From positions 1 through 64,000 of the forward strand of contig NZ_JAUYFA010000087.1 in NCBI RefSeq assembly GCF_030691135.1: a stretch of DNA of 64,000 nucleotides. The letters run 5' to 3'. The first letter of the stretch is position 1; each line of letters opens with the position of its first letter. Of this stretch, positions 1 to 14,717 are shown in pieces. Under the pieces are notes generated by a model. That model searched no databases. It was not told where the DNA came from and worked only from the letters and a program-made list of their open reading frames with translations. The translations under genes and the position numbers were made by a program. This DNA is from Phreatobacter sp. (lineage in GTDB: Bacteria; Pseudomonadota; Alphaproteobacteria; Rhizobiales; Phreatobacteraceae).

Positions 1-487
1 ATTGAGCCACCCCGCGAAACACCTGCGGGCGGACCAGCTGCTCGCTGGCGGCCTTGGCGTTGGCCGGAGCCACCAGGGCGCCGTGAGCCCGCATCTCGTC
101 ATTGCCCCCGGCGCGGGCGGTCTCGGCGGCGATGCGCGCGACAGCCGGGCCATTGTCGGCGGAGGCCGCCTTGGCGGGTGCGGGAGCAGGGGCCGGCGCG
201 GCCTTCGGCGCCTCGGCGGCCTTGGCGGGAGCAGCGGCGGCGGCCGCAGCACCCTCGGCGATCTGGCCGAGCAGGGCGGCGACGCCGACGGTGGTGCCGG
301 ACTCGGCAACGATCTCCGACAGCGTGCCGGAGGCCGGCGCATTGACCTCGAGCGTCACCTTGTCGGTCTCCAGCTCGACCAGCGGCTCGTCCTGCTTCAC
401 CGCTTCGCCGGGCTTCTTGAACCACTTGGCGACGGTGGCCTCGGTGACGGATTCGCCGAGCGTCGGAACGCGGATTTCGGTGGCCAT
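1..487 (-). CDS. odhB: Dihydrolipoyl succinyltransferase (E2 of 2-oxoglutarate dehydrogenase), 5' part only
   Basis: This is the E2 subunit that moves the succinyl group from the E1-bound intermediate to CoA in the 2-oxoglutarate dehydrogenase complex. The first 162 codons are present and the rest runs off the window at base 1. Residues 1-76 form a lipoyl domain, with the lipoylated lysine in the sequence ETDKVTLEV at about residues 40-48. An Ala/Pro/Lys-rich linker follows to about residue 110. A stretch [10 protein letters not shown] then resembles the start of the E3-binding domain, but what follows does not match that domain as I know it. The gene lies last in the mdh-sucCD-sucA-odhB operon, 72 bases after sucA. 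Confidence 0.93.
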   Translation of the reverse strand, partial: MATEIRVPTLGESVTEATVAKWFKKPGEAVKQDEPLVELETDKVTLEVNAPASGTLSEIVAESGTTVGVAALLGQIAEGAAAAAAAPAKAAEAPKAAPAPAPAPAKAASADNGPAVARIAAETARAGGNDEMRAHGALVAPANAKAASEQLVRPQVFRGVAQ

Positions 488-533
488 GTGTTCAGTCCCT
501 CGCGGGCCTCTCTCAGGTCGTGGATGGCGGAAC

Positions 534-555
534 GTCCGGCCCCGGGGGGCCGGAC
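534..555 (-). other. Stem-loop between sucA and odhB
   Basis: Two perfect 10-base arms (GTCCGGCCCC and its complement) surround a two-base loop, just beyond the sucA stop codon. No T-run follows in the direction of transcription. It is therefore more likely an mRNA processing or stability element, or a weak attenuator between E1 and E2, than a full terminator. Confidence 0.5.
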
Positions 556-559
556 CGGA

Positions 560-3520
<2,961 letters not shown>

Positions 3521-3607
3521 GGTCGTTTCCTGCAGCTTCGGGATCGCCCGCGGCAATCCGGTATCCGCGCTGTCGTACGGGCCCTCAACAGGCGCCGCGT
3601 CGATGGC

Positions 3608-3636
3608 GGAAATCGGCCCGCACCGGGCCGATTTCC
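3608..3636 (-). other. Perfect 13-bp stem-loop between sucD and sucA
   Basis: The arms GGAAATCGGCCCG and CGGGCCGATTTCC are exact complements around a CAC loop, 15 bases past the sucD stop. No T-run follows on the transcribed strand. It probably marks an intercistronic processing, stabilising or attenuation site that sets the ratio of SucCD to SucA-OdhB. Confidence 0.55.
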
Positions 3637-3650
3637 AGATTTGATCGGCC

Positions 3651-4538
3651 TCAGCGCTTCTTCAGCACGTCGACCAGGGTCTTGCCGAGGCGGGCCGGGG
3701 AGGGCGACACGCGGATGCCCGCCGCCTCCATGGCCGCGATCTTGTCCTCGGCGCCGCCCTTGCCGCCGGAGATAATGGCGCCGGCATGGCCCATGCGGCG
3801 GCCGGGAGGGGCGGTGCGGCCGGCGATGAAGCCGACCATCGGCTTCTTGCGGCCGCGCTTGGCCTCGTCCCGGATGAACTGGGCGGCGTCCTCCTCGGCG
3901 GAGCCGCCGATCTCGCCGATCATGACGATCGACTCGGTCTTCGGGTCCGCGAGGAACATCTCCAGCATGTCGATGAACTCGGTGCCCTTGACCGGATCGC
4001 CGCCGATGCCGACGGCCGTCGTCTGGCCGAGGCCTTCGCTGGACGTCTGGAACACCGCTTCATAGGTCAGCGTGCCCGAGCGCGAGACGATGCCGACCGA
4101 GCCCTTGCGGAAGATGTTGGCCGGCATGATGCCGATCTTCGATTCGCCGGCGGTGACGACGCCGGGGCAGTTCGGGCCGATGAGCCGCGACTTCGAGCCG
4201 ACGAGCGAGCGCTTGACGCGGATCATGTCCTGCACCGGGATGCCCTCGGTGATGCAGATGATCAGCGGGATCTCTGCGTCGATGGCCTCGCAGATCGCGT
4301 CGGCCGCGCCCGGCGGCGGCACGTAGACGACGGAGGCGTCGGCCCCGGTCGCTTCACGCGCCTCGGCCACCGTGTCGAAGACCGGCAGGCCGAGATGGGT
4401 CGAGCCGCCCTTGCCGGGCGAGGTACCGCCGACGACCTTGGTTCCATAGGCGAGCGCCTGCTCGGAATGGAAGGTGCCGTTCTTGCCGGTGAAGCCCTGG
4501 GTGATGACCTTGGTCTTCTTGGTGATCAGAATGGACAT
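3651..4538 (-). CDS. sucD: Succinyl-CoA synthetase alpha subunit
   Basis: The alpha subunit carries the phosphohistidine and the CoA-binding fold for substrate-level phosphorylation in the TCA cycle. The 295 residues match the usual length. The N-terminal Rossmann region begins [21 protein letters not shown], and GPNCPG lies at 121-126. The active-site His251 is in the motif [15 protein letters not shown] clear AGGAG ribosome site precedes the ATG. The gene follows sucC after 217 bases, unusually far apart for this pair, which overlap or nearly touch in many bacteria. Confidence 0.97.
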   Translation of the reverse strand: MSILITKKTKVITQGFTGKNGTFHSEQALAYGTKVVGGTSPGKGGSTHLGLPVFDTVAEAREATGADASVVYVPPPGAADAICEAIDAEIPLIICITEGIPVQDMIRVKRSLVGSKSRLIGPNCPGVVTAGESKIGIMPANIFRKGSVGIVSRSGTLTYEAVFQTSSEGLGQTTAVGIGGDPVKGTEFIDMLEMFLADPKTESIVMIGEIGGSAEEDAAQFIRDEAKRGRKKPMVGFIAGRTAPPGRRMGHAGAIISGGKGGAEDKIAAMEAAGIRVSPSPARLGKTLVDVLKKR

Positions 4539-4755
4539 TCATAGCTCCTGTGCGAGCCGGTTCGGCCGCGCGCGATGAGAATGTGCAGCCGAGGGACCGC
4601 GAATGACGATCCGGTGAAGCGGGCGAGGTCCTGCCGGCCCGCTGTCGCCGGTCTTTGCGGTTGTTCTTCTGCGTCCGCATCCGGACGAAAAAGGATCCCG
4701 GAACCGTATGGATCGACCGGCGCGCAGGCATCGAGCACCGCGCGCCGACCGGGTG

Positions 4756-6225
<1,470 letters not shown>

Positions 6226-6327
6226 CTGAGACCCTCTGTTAGGCGGTCGAGGCCGCTCGCTCAGGTATTTGGGCTGCTGCGGCGGGCGCTGGTGCGTCCG
6301 CCGATGGGCTCACGCCACGCGACGCAC

Positions 6328-7378
<1,051 letters not shown>

Positions 7379-7629
7379 GCTGTACCTCGGACTGATTTAC
7401 CGGAAAAAGCCGAGTCGCGCACGTGTCGGCGCCGGGCGGCCGCAGCGGGAGAAATTTCTGTTGATTTCCAAGGGTATGGCGGGATATCCGGTATCCGGTG
7501 GCCGAAGCCCCGCCGTCGCCGGAATCGACCGCCGAAGCGCTTCCGGCCGCGAAAGTTCCGCAGAATCGCGTGTTTGACGCGAAAACAAATTTCAAAATAT
7601 GTAAATTGTCACATCGCGGATGCGGAGGA
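7379..7629. other. Rest of the gap between tetR and mdh
   Basis: No coding sequence is supported here. The stretch 7580-7612 is strikingly AT-rich for this genome (it includes AAACAAATTTCAAAATATG) and could hold a second upstream promoter element for mdh or the end of the tetR transcript. A short direct repeat TATCCGG lies at about 7484-7497. No RNA gene or clear terminator was recognised. Confidence 0.4.
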
Positions 7630-8265
7630 TCACACCCCGCCGCTGACGAGCGTGCGCACGATCGTCCGCGTCATCGCCGCCAGCCGCTGCTCGATCTGTT
7701 GCCGCGACAGGTCCCGCATTTCCATCACCAGTACCGGGTGGATGAAGCGCTGCATGGCGTCGGCGACGAAGGAGACGGCCCGCTCCTCGTCCTTCACCCG
7801 GAACGGCCCCGGTTCGAGGCCTTCGTCGACGATGGAGGCGAGGAAGGCGCGCAGCCGCGCGCGGTGTGCCATGATCGTGTCCCGGCGGGCCGTCCACAGA
7901 GTGGCGAAGGTCGCATAGATCGGCGGATCGCGGTCCAGCCCCTCGCGCTGCGCCTTGGCCCAGGCGGCGAGGAAGCGTTCCAGCTTGTCGTCGGCCGGAT
8001 CGGGCGCATTGGCGATGTCGCCGAGCTGCAGTTCCACGGTCCGCGCCCAGGCGACGACGACCGCCTCGATGAGCCCGGCCTTCGATGCGAAGAAGCGGTA
8101 GACGTTGGCGTGGCTCATCCCCGCCTCGCGCGCGACCGCGACCACCGTCACGCGTTCGGGACCGAAGCGGCGGATATGGTCGGCGGCGATCGCCACCAGC
8201 CGTGTCTGGACACGGTCCTCGGTCGGCGGCGCGATCGCGCCGATCCGGTCAGGACGCCTCGCCAT
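7630..8265 (-). CDS. TetR/AcrR family transcriptional regulator
   Basis: This is a 211-residue DNA-binding repressor-type protein. The N-terminal helix-turn-helix lies at about 38-62 (VTVVAVAREAGMSHANVYRFF), with the typical TetR ending SKAGLIEAVV. The C-terminal half should bind a ligand that cannot be named from sequence. Its start codon overlaps the end of the upstream DUF1003 gene by 17 bases, so translation of the two is probably coupled. Its targets are unknown; the nearest candidates are its own cluster and mdh. Confidence 0.9.
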   Translation of the reverse strand: MARRPDRIGAIAPPTEDRVQTRLVAIAADHIRRFGPERVTVVAVAREAGMSHANVYRFFASKAGLIEAVVVAWARTVELQLGDIANAPDPADDKLERFLAAWAKAQREGLDRDPPIYATFATLWTARRDTIMAHRARLRAFLASIVDEGLEPGPFRVKDEERAVSFVADAMQRFIHPVLVMEMRDLSRQQIEQRLAAMTRTIVRTLVSGGV

Positions 8266-8986
8266 GCGACGCCCTCAGATCCTGGAGGAGTTCGATCTGC
8301 ATGGCCTGGATTTCCGCAAACCGCTCCCACTGGCGATTGAGCAGATGGTCGATCTTCTCGTGCAGGTGCCGGATTTCCAGCTCCGCCTTCAGGTTGATGC
8401 GATAGTCGTTCTCCGACCTGCGCCGGTCCTTCGCCTCCTGCCGCCTCTGGCTCATCATGATGATCGGCGCCTGGATGGCGGCGATGCAGGACAGGATCAG
8501 GTTCAGGAGGATGAAGGGATAGGGGTCGAACGACTGCATGGCGCTCGCCGTATTCGCCGTCATCCAGACGGCCAGAAGCGCGAAGAAGGCCATGATGAAC
8601 GGCCAGGATCCGCCGAACTGGGCCACTTTGTCGGCGAGCCTCTCGCCGGTCGTGCGCGCCTGCTCGATCTGGTCCTCGACATTGGCCGCCATGATCTCCT
8701 GGCTGCGCAGACTGTCGACGACATCGCGTTCGAGCCCGGTGATCTCGCCGCGCTCGGCCTTCAGCAACTCCTCGACGTAGCGGCCGCGATAGTCCGCGAC
8801 GACCGCGCGGTCGATGACGTCGCTCGGTCCGATCGCGGGGGCCTCCCGGCGGATGATGTCGGCGACGCCGGGGCGGATCGCCGAAAGGCGGATCTCATGG
8901 CCGGGCGGGATGGGCCTGCCCGTCAGCGCGCAGACGAGGGGTGGGCCGTCTTCCGGGACAGTTCCTGATGCCATATCGCTGTCCAT
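8249..8986 (-). CDS. DUF1003 domain membrane protein
   Basis: This is a 245-residue protein of the DUF1003 family, whose function is unknown to me. A soluble N-terminal part of about 100 residues precedes two membrane helices (around WPFIMAFFALLAVWM and FILLNLILSCIAAIQA). A charged C-terminal helix follows (MMSQRRQEAKDRRRSENDY and beyond). The start at 8986 (MDSDMASG) is uncertain; the ATG at 8974 has a slightly better GGA upstream. It lies 26 bases after zapE and overlaps tetR, suggesting a zapE-DUF1003-tetR unit. Confidence 0.85.
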   Translation of the reverse strand: MDSDMASGTVPEDGPPLVCALTGRPIPPGHEIRLSAIRPGVADIIRREAPAIGPSDVIDRAVVADYRGRYVEELLKAERGEITGLERDVVDSLRSQEIMAANVEDQIEQARTTGERLADKVAQFGGSWPFIMAFFALLAVWMTANTASAMQSFDPYPFILLNLILSCIAAIQAPIIMMSQRRQEAKDRRRSENDYRINLKAELEIRHLHEKIDHLLNRQWERFAEIQAMQIELLQDLRASHGEAS

Positions 8987-9012
8987 CCGCTTGGCGGTCG
9001 GTCGGTGCCGCG

Positions 9013-10188
9013 TCACGTCTCGACGATACCACCGGTATCGCCGGCGCGCTCGTTCCGCCGCTCGTGCGGCAGGGCGAGATAATCGTCGGAGCGCATCTCG
9101 ATGAGGCGGGATGCGGTGCGATGGAACTCGAACTCCTCGGTGCCGCTGTCCGACAGGTACAGCCGCTGGGGCTCGTCGCCGGCGCTCGCCACCAGCTTGA
9201 CCTGATTGTCGTAGAGCGCGTCGATCAGGGTGATGAACCGCTTGGCCTCGTTGCGCCGTTCCAGCCCCTTCATCACCGGGATCCGGTCGAGGAGCACGGT
9301 GTGGAAGGCATGGGCTATGGCCAGATAGTCGGAGGCGCCGAGCGGCGTCTCGCACAGTTCGGCGAAGCTGAACCGGGCGACGCCGTGCGCCTGCCGCGCC
9401 ACCGGCACGCGCCGCCCCTTCACCTGCAGCGCCGTCGGCTCACCCTCGACCCCGCCGGTGAGGCGCGACCAGGCCTGATCCATCGCCTGATCCGACGCAG
9501 CGCCGAGCGGCGTCGTCCAGATAGGCTGTCCCGACAGCTTTTCCAGCCGGAAATCGGTGCGCGATTCCAGCTTCAGCACGTCCATCCGCTCCTGCAGCAG
9601 TGCGAGGAACGGCAGGAACAGCGCCCGGTTGAGGCCGTCGCGGTAGAGCAGGTCCGGCACCACGTTGGAGGTGGCGACGATCACCACGCCCTCCTCGAAC
9701 AGCCGGGTGAAGAGCCGCCCGAGGATCATCGCGTCGGCGATGTCCGTCACCGAGAATTCGTCGAAGCACAGCAGCCAGGCCTCTTCGGCGAGTTCCGCCG
9801 CAACGGGGCCGATAGGGTCGTCGCCCTTGACCTGACCGGCCTTCAGCTTCTGCCGGTAGAGGTGGATGCGTTCGTGGACGTCGGCCATGAACTCGTGGAA
9901 ATGTGCCCGGCGCTTGCGCCTGACGGGGCTGCCTTCCATGAACAGGTCCATCAGCATGGTCTTGCCGCGGCCGACATCGCCCCAGATGTAGAGGCCGCGC
10001 ACCGGCTCCGGCTTCTGGCCGCGCGAGAACAGCCAGGCGAGGGCGGAGGACTTGCGGCGCGTCAGCCGGTAGTCGGAAAGCCGCGCATTGAGCGCCGACA
10101 GCCTACCCGCCACCGCAGCCTGGGCGGCATCGAAAGACATCTCGCCGGCATCGACCAGCGCCTGATAGCGGGAGAGCGTGTTTGGCAT
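9013..10188 (-). CDS. zapE: Cell division protein ZapE / AFG1-like ATPase
   Basis: ZapE is a peripheral ATPase that acts on the FtsZ ring in division; the mitochondrial relative AFG1/LACE1 helps membrane protein turnover. The 391 residues show Walker A GDVGRGKT (70-77) and Walker B CFDEF (141-145). The family pattern RAHFHEFMADVH lies between them at about 95-106. The gene is divergent from sdhC, and a perfect 11-bp inverted repeat starts two bases upstream of its start codon. Proximity to mdh, two genes away, is conserved in many Rhizobiales. Confidence 0.94.
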   Translation of the reverse strand: MPNTLSRYQALVDAGEMSFDAAQAAVAGRLSALNARLSDYRLTRRKSSALAWLFSRGQKPEPVRGLYIWGDVGRGKTMLMDLFMEGSPVRRKRRAHFHEFMADVHERIHLYRQKLKAGQVKGDDPIGPVAAELAEEAWLLCFDEFSVTDIADAMILGRLFTRLFEEGVVIVATSNVVPDLLYRDGLNRALFLPFLALLQERMDVLKLESRTDFRLEKLSGQPIWTTPLGAASDQAMDQAWSRLTGGVEGEPTALQVKGRRVPVARQAHGVARFSFAELCETPLGASDYLAIAHAFHTVLLDRIPVMKGLERRNEAKRFITLIDALYDNQVKLVASAGDEPQRLYLSDSGTEEFEFHRTASRLIEMRSDDYLALPHERRNERAGDTGGIVET

Positions 10189-10189
10189 G

Positions 10190-10223
10190 CGAGGTCAGGC
10201 AATAAAGGGCGGGCCTGACCTCG
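10190..10223. promoter_or_regulatory. Perfect 11-bp inverted repeat next to the zapE start
   Basis: CGAGGTCAGGC (10190-10200) is repeated in reverse complement as GCCTGACCTCG (10213-10223) with a 12-base AT-containing spacer. It begins two bases before the zapE start codon. It could be an operator, or a hairpin in the zapE leader that controls ribosome access. Confidence 0.5.
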
Positions 10224-10297
10224 GCAAGTCGCGCACGGCAGAGGCGCACCATGCGCAGGTCAGCGTTTCGTCCCTCCTTTGTCTCATTCCAGACTCG

Positions 10298-10326
10298 TTG
10301 CGTCGGCGCGCCGGCTCCCGTAAACA
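10298..10326 (+). promoter_or_regulatory. Candidate promoter of sdhCDA
   Basis: TTGCGT (10298-10303) is separated by 17 bases from TAAACA (10321-10326), about 62 bases before the sdhC start. Spacing is ideal but both boxes are only partial matches. Confidence 0.35.
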
Positions 10327-10387
10327 GGCCCATGATTTCCGGTGGCACCGCAGCATGCGCCCGAGCCGGACTTGAGGAATGCCCCAG

Positions 10388-10795
10388 ATGGCCGATTCAA
10401 AGCCCGTGAGCGAGCGCCCGCTTTCGCCGCACCTCCAGATTTACCGCCCGATGCTGACGATGATGATGTCGATCGTCCATCGCATCACCGGCGCAGCGCT
10501 GTTTTTCGGCACGCTCCTGATGGCCTGGTGGCTGATCGCCGCCGCCTCCGGTCCAACCGCCTACGCGACGTTCCAGTGGTTCGCCGGGTCCATCATCGGC
10601 CGCCTCGTCCTGTTCGGTTACACCTGGGCGCTCTATCACCACATGCTCGGCGGCATCCGTCACTTCATCTGGGATACCGGCCGCGGCTTCGGGCCGGGCG
10701 AGCGCGAATGGCTGGTCCGAGCCAATCTGATCGGATCCATCGTGCTGGCGGTCCTCACCTGGATCGTCGCCTATGCCGTCCGCGGCGGATTCTGA
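10388..10795 (+). CDS. sdhC: Succinate dehydrogenase cytochrome b556 subunit
   Basis: This membrane anchor binds heme b and quinone in complex II. The 135 residues begin [19 protein letters not shown], with the SdhC hallmark [11 protein letters not shown], then [13 protein letters not shown]. Three membrane helices follow, and [11 protein letters not shown] contains the likely heme histidine. The ATG at 10388 is chosen because GAGGA ends ten bases upstream; an ATG at 10379 is too close to it. The gene starts the sdhCDA unit. Confidence 0.95.
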   Translation: MADSKPVSERPLSPHLQIYRPMLTMMMSIVHRITGAALFFGTLLMAWWLIAAASGPTAYATFQWFAGSIIGRLVLFGYTWALYHHMLGGIRHFIWDTGRGFGPGEREWLVRANLIGSIVLAVLTWIVAYAVRGGF

Positions 10796-10810
10796 GGAAG
10801 GCCGGGAACC

Positions 10811-11206
10811 ATGTCGCACTCCAAGTCCTCCATGCGCACCCCGCTCGGCCGTGTCCGCGGCCTCGGCTCGGCACGTTCAGGCACCGAGCATTTCTGGATG
10901 CAGCGGGTCACGGCGGTCGCCAACGTGCCGCTGTCGCTCTTCGTCATCGGGCTCATCATCACGACGGCGGGCTCCAACTATGCCGCCGTCAAGGCGACGC
11001 TCGGCTCGCCGCTGGTCGCCATTCCGCTGATTCTCTTCGTCGTCTCGGCCACCTGGCACATGCGCCTCGGCATGCAGATGATCATCGAGGACTATGTGCC
11101 GGCCGAGGGCAGCAAGGTCGTCCTGCTGCTCGCCAACACCTTTTTCTCGGTCGCCGTCGGAATGGGCTGCGTCTTTGCGATCCTGAAACTCTCCTTCGGC
11201 GTATAA
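10811..11206 (+). CDS. sdhD: Succinate dehydrogenase membrane anchor subunit
   Basis: This is the second membrane anchor of complex II, 131 residues with three predicted helices. The family pattern is visible in [18 protein letters not shown] near the N-terminus and in [18 protein letters not shown], which carries the heme and quinone region. It follows sdhC after 15 bases, with GAGGAAGG at the sdhC stop as ribosome site, and precedes sdhA. Confidence 0.95.
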   Translation: MSHSKSSMRTPLGRVRGLGSARSGTEHFWMQRVTAVANVPLSLFVIGLIITTAGSNYAAVKATLGSPLVAIPLILFVVSATWHMRLGMQMIIEDYVPAEGSKVVLLLANTFFSVAVGMGCVFAILKLSFGV

Positions 11207-11241
11207 CCTCCGAACTGTCTGTCATACCGGGAGCTCGCCCC

Positions 11242-13062
11242 ATGGCTGAAGCCGCCTCACCTGCCGCCAACGGTCGTGCCTACGACATCACCGACCACAC
11301 CTACGACGTGGTCATCGTGGGGGCTGGCGGCGCCGGCCTGCGCGCCGTCGTGGGCTGCGCCCAGGCGGGTCTCAAGACCGCCTGCATCTCCAAGGTGTTC
11401 CCGACGCGGTCGCACACCGTCGCGGCCCAGGGCGGCGTCGCCGCCTCGCTCGGCAATATGGGCGAGGACCAGTGGCAGTGGCACATGTACGACACCGTCA
11501 AGGGCTCCGACTGGCTCGGCGACCAGGACGCGATCGAATATCTCGTGCGCAACGCGCCGGCAGCCGTCTATGAGCTCGAGCACTGGGGCGTGCCCTTCTC
11601 GCGCACCGAAAGCGGCAAGATCTACCAGCGTCCCTTCGGCGGCATGACCACCCATTTCGGCAAGGGCACGGCGCAGCGCACCTGCGCCGCCGCTGACCGA
11701 ACCGGCCACGCCATGCTGCACACGCTCTACGGCCAGGCGCTGAAGAACAACGCCGAGTTCTTCATCGAGTATTTCGCCATCGATCTCATCATGAGCGAGA
11801 GCGGCCGCTGCCTCGGCGTCGTCGCGCTGAAGATGGACGACGGCACGATCCACCGCTTCCGCGGCCGCCAGACCATCCTCGCCACCGGCGGCTACGGCCG
11901 CGCCTATTTCTCGGCGACGTCGGCCCATACCTGCACCGGTGACGGCAACGCCATGGTGCTGCGCGCCGGCCTGCCGCTGCAGGACATGGAGTTCGTGCAG
12001 TTCCACCCGACCGGCATCTACGGCTCGGGCTGCCTCATCACCGAGGGCTCGCGCGGCGAGGGCGGCTATCTCACCAATTCCGAGGGCGAGCGCTTCATGG
12101 AGCGCTATGCCCCCTCGGCCAAGGACCTCGCATCGCGTGACGTCGTCTCACGCTCGATGACCGTCGAGATCCGCGAGGGCCGCGGCGTCGGCAAGAACAA
12201 GGACCACATCTACCTGCACCTCGACCACCTCGACCCGAAGATCCTCCACGAGCGCCTGCCGGGCATCTCCGAGAGCGCCAAGATCTTCGCCGGCGTCGAC
12301 GTCACCAAGGAGCCGATCCCGGTCATCCCGACGGTGCACTACAATATGGGCGGCATCCCGACGAACTATCACGGCGAGGTGCTGACCAAGAAGAACGGGA
12401 ACGCCGATTCCATCGTCCCCGGCCTGATGGCAATCGGCGAGGCGGCCTGCGTCTCCGTGCATGGTGCCAACCGCCTGGGCTCCAACTCGCTGATCGACCT
12501 GGTGGTCTTCGGCCGTGCCGCCGGCCTGCGTGCCGCCGAGACGGTCACCCCCGGCGAGAAGCACGAGGACCTGCCGGCGAACGCCTCGGACCTCGCCCTG
12601 TCGCGCCTCGACGCCTTCCGTCATGCCTCCGGTTCGACCGCGACGTCGGAACTGCGCAACGGGATGCAGCGTGTCATGCAGTCGAACTGCGCCGTGTTCC
12701 GCACCGGCGAGATCCTGGAAGAGGGCTGCAAGCTCATCGGCGACGTCTGGCGCGGCGCGCTCGACATCAAGACGACCGACCGGTCGCTGATCTGGAACTC
12801 CGACCTCATCGAGACGCTGGAATTCGACAACCTGATCGCCCAGGCCGTCGTGACGATGGAATCGGCTGCGAACCGGCAGGAAAGCCGCGGCGCCCATGCG
12901 CGCGAGGATTTCCCCGACCGCAACGACAAGGAGTGGATGAAGCACACGCTTGCCTTCGCCGATACGGCGTCGCGCACCGTGACGCTCGATGACCGTCCGG
13001 TCCACACCTACACCATGACCAACGAGATTCAGTACATCGAGCCCAAGGCCCGCGTGTACTGA
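11242..13062 (+). CDS. sdhA: Succinate dehydrogenase flavoprotein subunit
   Basis: SdhA oxidises succinate to fumarate with covalent FAD. The 606 residues are full length. The dinucleotide motif GAGGAG is at 27-32, and His58 in [10 protein letters not shown] is the covalent FAD attachment site. [10 protein letters not shown] and the substrate-site segment [16 protein letters not shown] follow. The ATG at 11242 has GGGAG upstream. The iron-sulfur subunit gene sdhB, which normally comes next, is absent: a GC-rich hairpin and an unrelated methyltransferase gene follow instead. Confidence 0.97.
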   Translation: MAEAASPAANGRAYDITDHTYDVVIVGAGGAGLRAVVGCAQAGLKTACISKVFPTRSHTVAAQGGVAASLGNMGEDQWQWHMYDTVKGSDWLGDQDAIEYLVRNAPAAVYELEHWGVPFSRTESGKIYQRPFGGMTTHFGKGTAQRTCAAADRTGHAMLHTLYGQALKNNAEFFIEYFAIDLIMSESGRCLGVVALKMDDGTIHRFRGRQTILATGGYGRAYFSATSAHTCTGDGNAMVLRAGLPLQDMEFVQFHPTGIYGSGCLITEGSRGEGGYLTNSEGERFMERYAPSAKDLASRDVVSRSMTVEIREGRGVGKNKDHIYLHLDHLDPKILHERLPGISESAKIFAGVDVTKEPIPVIPTVHYNMGGIPTNYHGEVLTKKNGNADSIVPGLMAIGEAACVSVHGANRLGSNSLIDLVVFGRAAGLRAAETVTPGEKHEDLPANASDLALSRLDAFRHASGSTATSELRNGMQRVMQSNCAVFRTGEILEEGCKLIGDVWRGALDIKTTDRSLIWNSDLIETLEFDNLIAQAVVTMESAANRQESRGAHAREDFPDRNDKEWMKHTLAFADTASRTVTLDDRPVHTYTMTNEIQYIEPKARVY

Positions 13063-13081
13063 CAATGGTACAGGCGCGCCG

Positions 13082-13119
13082 GCACCCTCGGGTTCCGGCC
13101 GCCGCTGCGGCCCGGGTGC
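13082..13119 (+). terminator. GC-rich hairpin after sdhA
   Basis: Outer arms GCACCC and GGGTGC enclose an inner stem GGCCGC/GCGGCC, 20 bases past the sdhA stop. There is no T-run, so intrinsic termination is not certain. It supports the view that the sdh unit ends at sdhA. Confidence 0.45.
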
Positions 13120-13260
13120 TCCTTCGCCTGAACCGCCTCGGACGCCTCGTGCGCGCGGATTGCCGCGGCGGCCGGTTTGCCTTCCCGCCGGCTGTTGCTA
13201 GACAGGACCATGCCTGCCGGCCCCGGCCGCATGGCCTGCCGCTGGAGGGTGGACGTCGCC

Positions 13261-14085
13261 GTGAATGCTGAACCGCCTCCCTTCGGCACCTTCGCGCCGA
13301 CCCCGATGCAGCAGACCATCATCGGCTTGTGCCAGTCGGGGCCGCTCGCCGGCATCCTGCGCCGCGGCACGTTCCGGCGGCCGCTGTCCCGTCTTGTCGC
13401 CCGGCTGCGCTCCGGGCCCGTCGATGTCGAGCGAGGGCCGCTCCGCTACCGGCTCGACGTTGCCGACAATGCCGTCGAGGTCGGCCTGCTCCTTGATCCG
13501 CACTACCAGAGAGCCAGTATCCGTTTCGTCACGGAACGGCTGCCGCAGTGCGGAACCCTGGTCGATTGCGGCGCCAATGTCGGCCAGTTCGCCCTTGCCG
13601 GCCTGATCGCGACAAGCGCCGGCGGCCGCGTGGTCGCGGTGGAGGCCACGGAGAATCCGCTCAACCGGCTGCGCGCCAATGCCGCCCTTTCCGGTCTGGC
13701 CGACCGCCTGACGATCGTTCCCTGCGCGGTCGGCGACAGCGACGGCGAGTTGCGCTTTTCGGTCAATGCCAGAGACACGGCCCTGTCCAAGGCTGATGCG
13801 GCCGGAAATGTGGTGGTGCCGATGAAATCGCTGCTCTCCATCTGCCGTGAGTCCGGTCTGACGCGCATCGACGTCCTGAAGATCGATGTCGAGGGCATGG
13901 AGGACCGGGTGCTCGCAGCCTTCTTCGCCAGTGCGCCCGAGAGCCTCTGGCCCTCGGCCATCTGTCTCGAGGATGAACTCGCCCATCTCTGGGCTGAGGA
14001 CATCCGACCCGTTCTGGCCGGCTGCGGCTATCGCGCCCTTCCCGAACGATCGAAGGGTAATGTTTTCCTCGTCCGTGAGGCCTAG
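13261..14085 (+). CDS. FkbM family SAM-dependent methyltransferase
   Basis: This is a 274-residue methyltransferase of the FkbM type, a family that often methylates sugars, polyketides or other small molecules; the substrate here is unknown. The SAM-binding motif I is LVDCGANVGQFAL, motif II is VVAVEATENPLNRLRAN, and the FkbM signature DVLKIDVEGME lies near the C-terminus. The GTG start at 13261 is preferred because GGAGG lies 12 bases upstream; in-frame ATGs at 13210 and 13231 are alternatives. It occupies the position where sdhB would be expected. Confidence 0.85.
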   Translation: MNAEPPPFGTFAPTPMQQTIIGLCQSGPLAGILRRGTFRRPLSRLVARLRSGPVDVERGPLRYRLDVADNAVEVGLLLDPHYQRASIRFVTERLPQCGTLVDCGANVGQFALAGLIATSAGGRVVAVEATENPLNRLRANAALSGLADRLTIVPCAVGDSDGELRFSVNARDTALSKADAAGNVVVPMKSLLSICRESGLTRIDVLKIDVEGMEDRVLAAFFASAPESLWPSAICLEDELAHLWAEDIRPVLAGCGYRALPERSKGNVFLVREA

Positions 14086-14135
14086 GATCCGGCAGGCCGC
14101 GCCAAGCCTGCTTGCGTGCCACCGGAAGCCCAGCC

Positions 14136-14696
14136 TTGTCCCAGCCCCTCCATCGTCTTGTTCTCCGTCCCGTCATCGTCGCGGCGGCTGTCATCATCCT
14201 AGTTGAAACCTGGCTCTGGGAGCGGCTTGGCCCGCTCATCACGCGCCTGGTGGCGGTGCTGCCGTTCAAGGCGCTCAAGCAGGCGATCCACGACGCCATC
14301 GCGCGGCTGCCGCCCTATGCGACCCTCGCCGTCTTCGCCGTGCCGGCCGGCCTGCTCTTTCCCTTCAAGCTCGCAGCCCTCGGGCTGATCGCGTCCGGCC
14401 ATCTCGTGCTCGGCGCCGGCGTGCTGGTCCTCGCCAAGGTGGTCGGCGTCGGCGTAACCGCCTTTCTCTTCGAGACCTGCAAGCCGAAGCTCCTGCAGAT
14501 CCCGCTCTTCGTCCGCCTCTACGGCATCTGGACCCGGTGGCTCGCCTGGGCCCATGGCCATATCGACCCGATCAAGCGCCGCATCCTCGGCCATCTGCGC
14601 ATCCTGCGCGCTGGCCGGGCTCGCCGCTCGCTGCGCCTGCTCATGCGCTTCCGGCGGCTGCGGCGCGAGCGGGCCGCTCTTCACGCCGCGCGGTGA
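14136..14696 (+). CDS. Small membrane protein of unknown function
   Basis: This is a 186-residue protein with about two to three membrane segments: an N-terminal one around PVIVAAAVIILVETWLW, and a pair around YATLAVFAVPAGLLFPF and LVLGAGVLVLAKVVGVGV. The tail is strongly basic with many Arg residues. I do not recognise a named family, though similar proteins occur in Rhizobiales. The TTG start at 14136 is chosen for GGAAG seven bases upstream; a TTG at 14112 is the other option. It is convergent with xerC. Confidence 0.7.
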   Translation: MSQPLHRLVLRPVIVAAAVIILVETWLWERLGPLITRLVAVLPFKALKQAIHDAIARLPPYATLAVFAVPAGLLFPFKLAALGLIASGHLVLGAGVLVLAKVVGVGVTAFLFETCKPKLLQIPLFVRLYGIWTRWLAWAHGHIDPIKRRILGHLRILRAGRARRSLRLLMRFRRLRRERAALHAAR

Positions 14697-14717
14697 GCCT
14701 CACGCCCGCGGTGAGCC

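Noticed and set aside
1-130. Frameshift in odhB near codon 125
   Set aside because: One other frame hits a stop and the third gives a Trp/Arg-rich peptide without family likeness, so the reading frame as given is the best.
4539-4755. Terminator between sucC and sucD
   Set aside because: The CGTCCG/CGGACG stem at about 4670 has its T-run on the wrong side for the minus-strand transcript.
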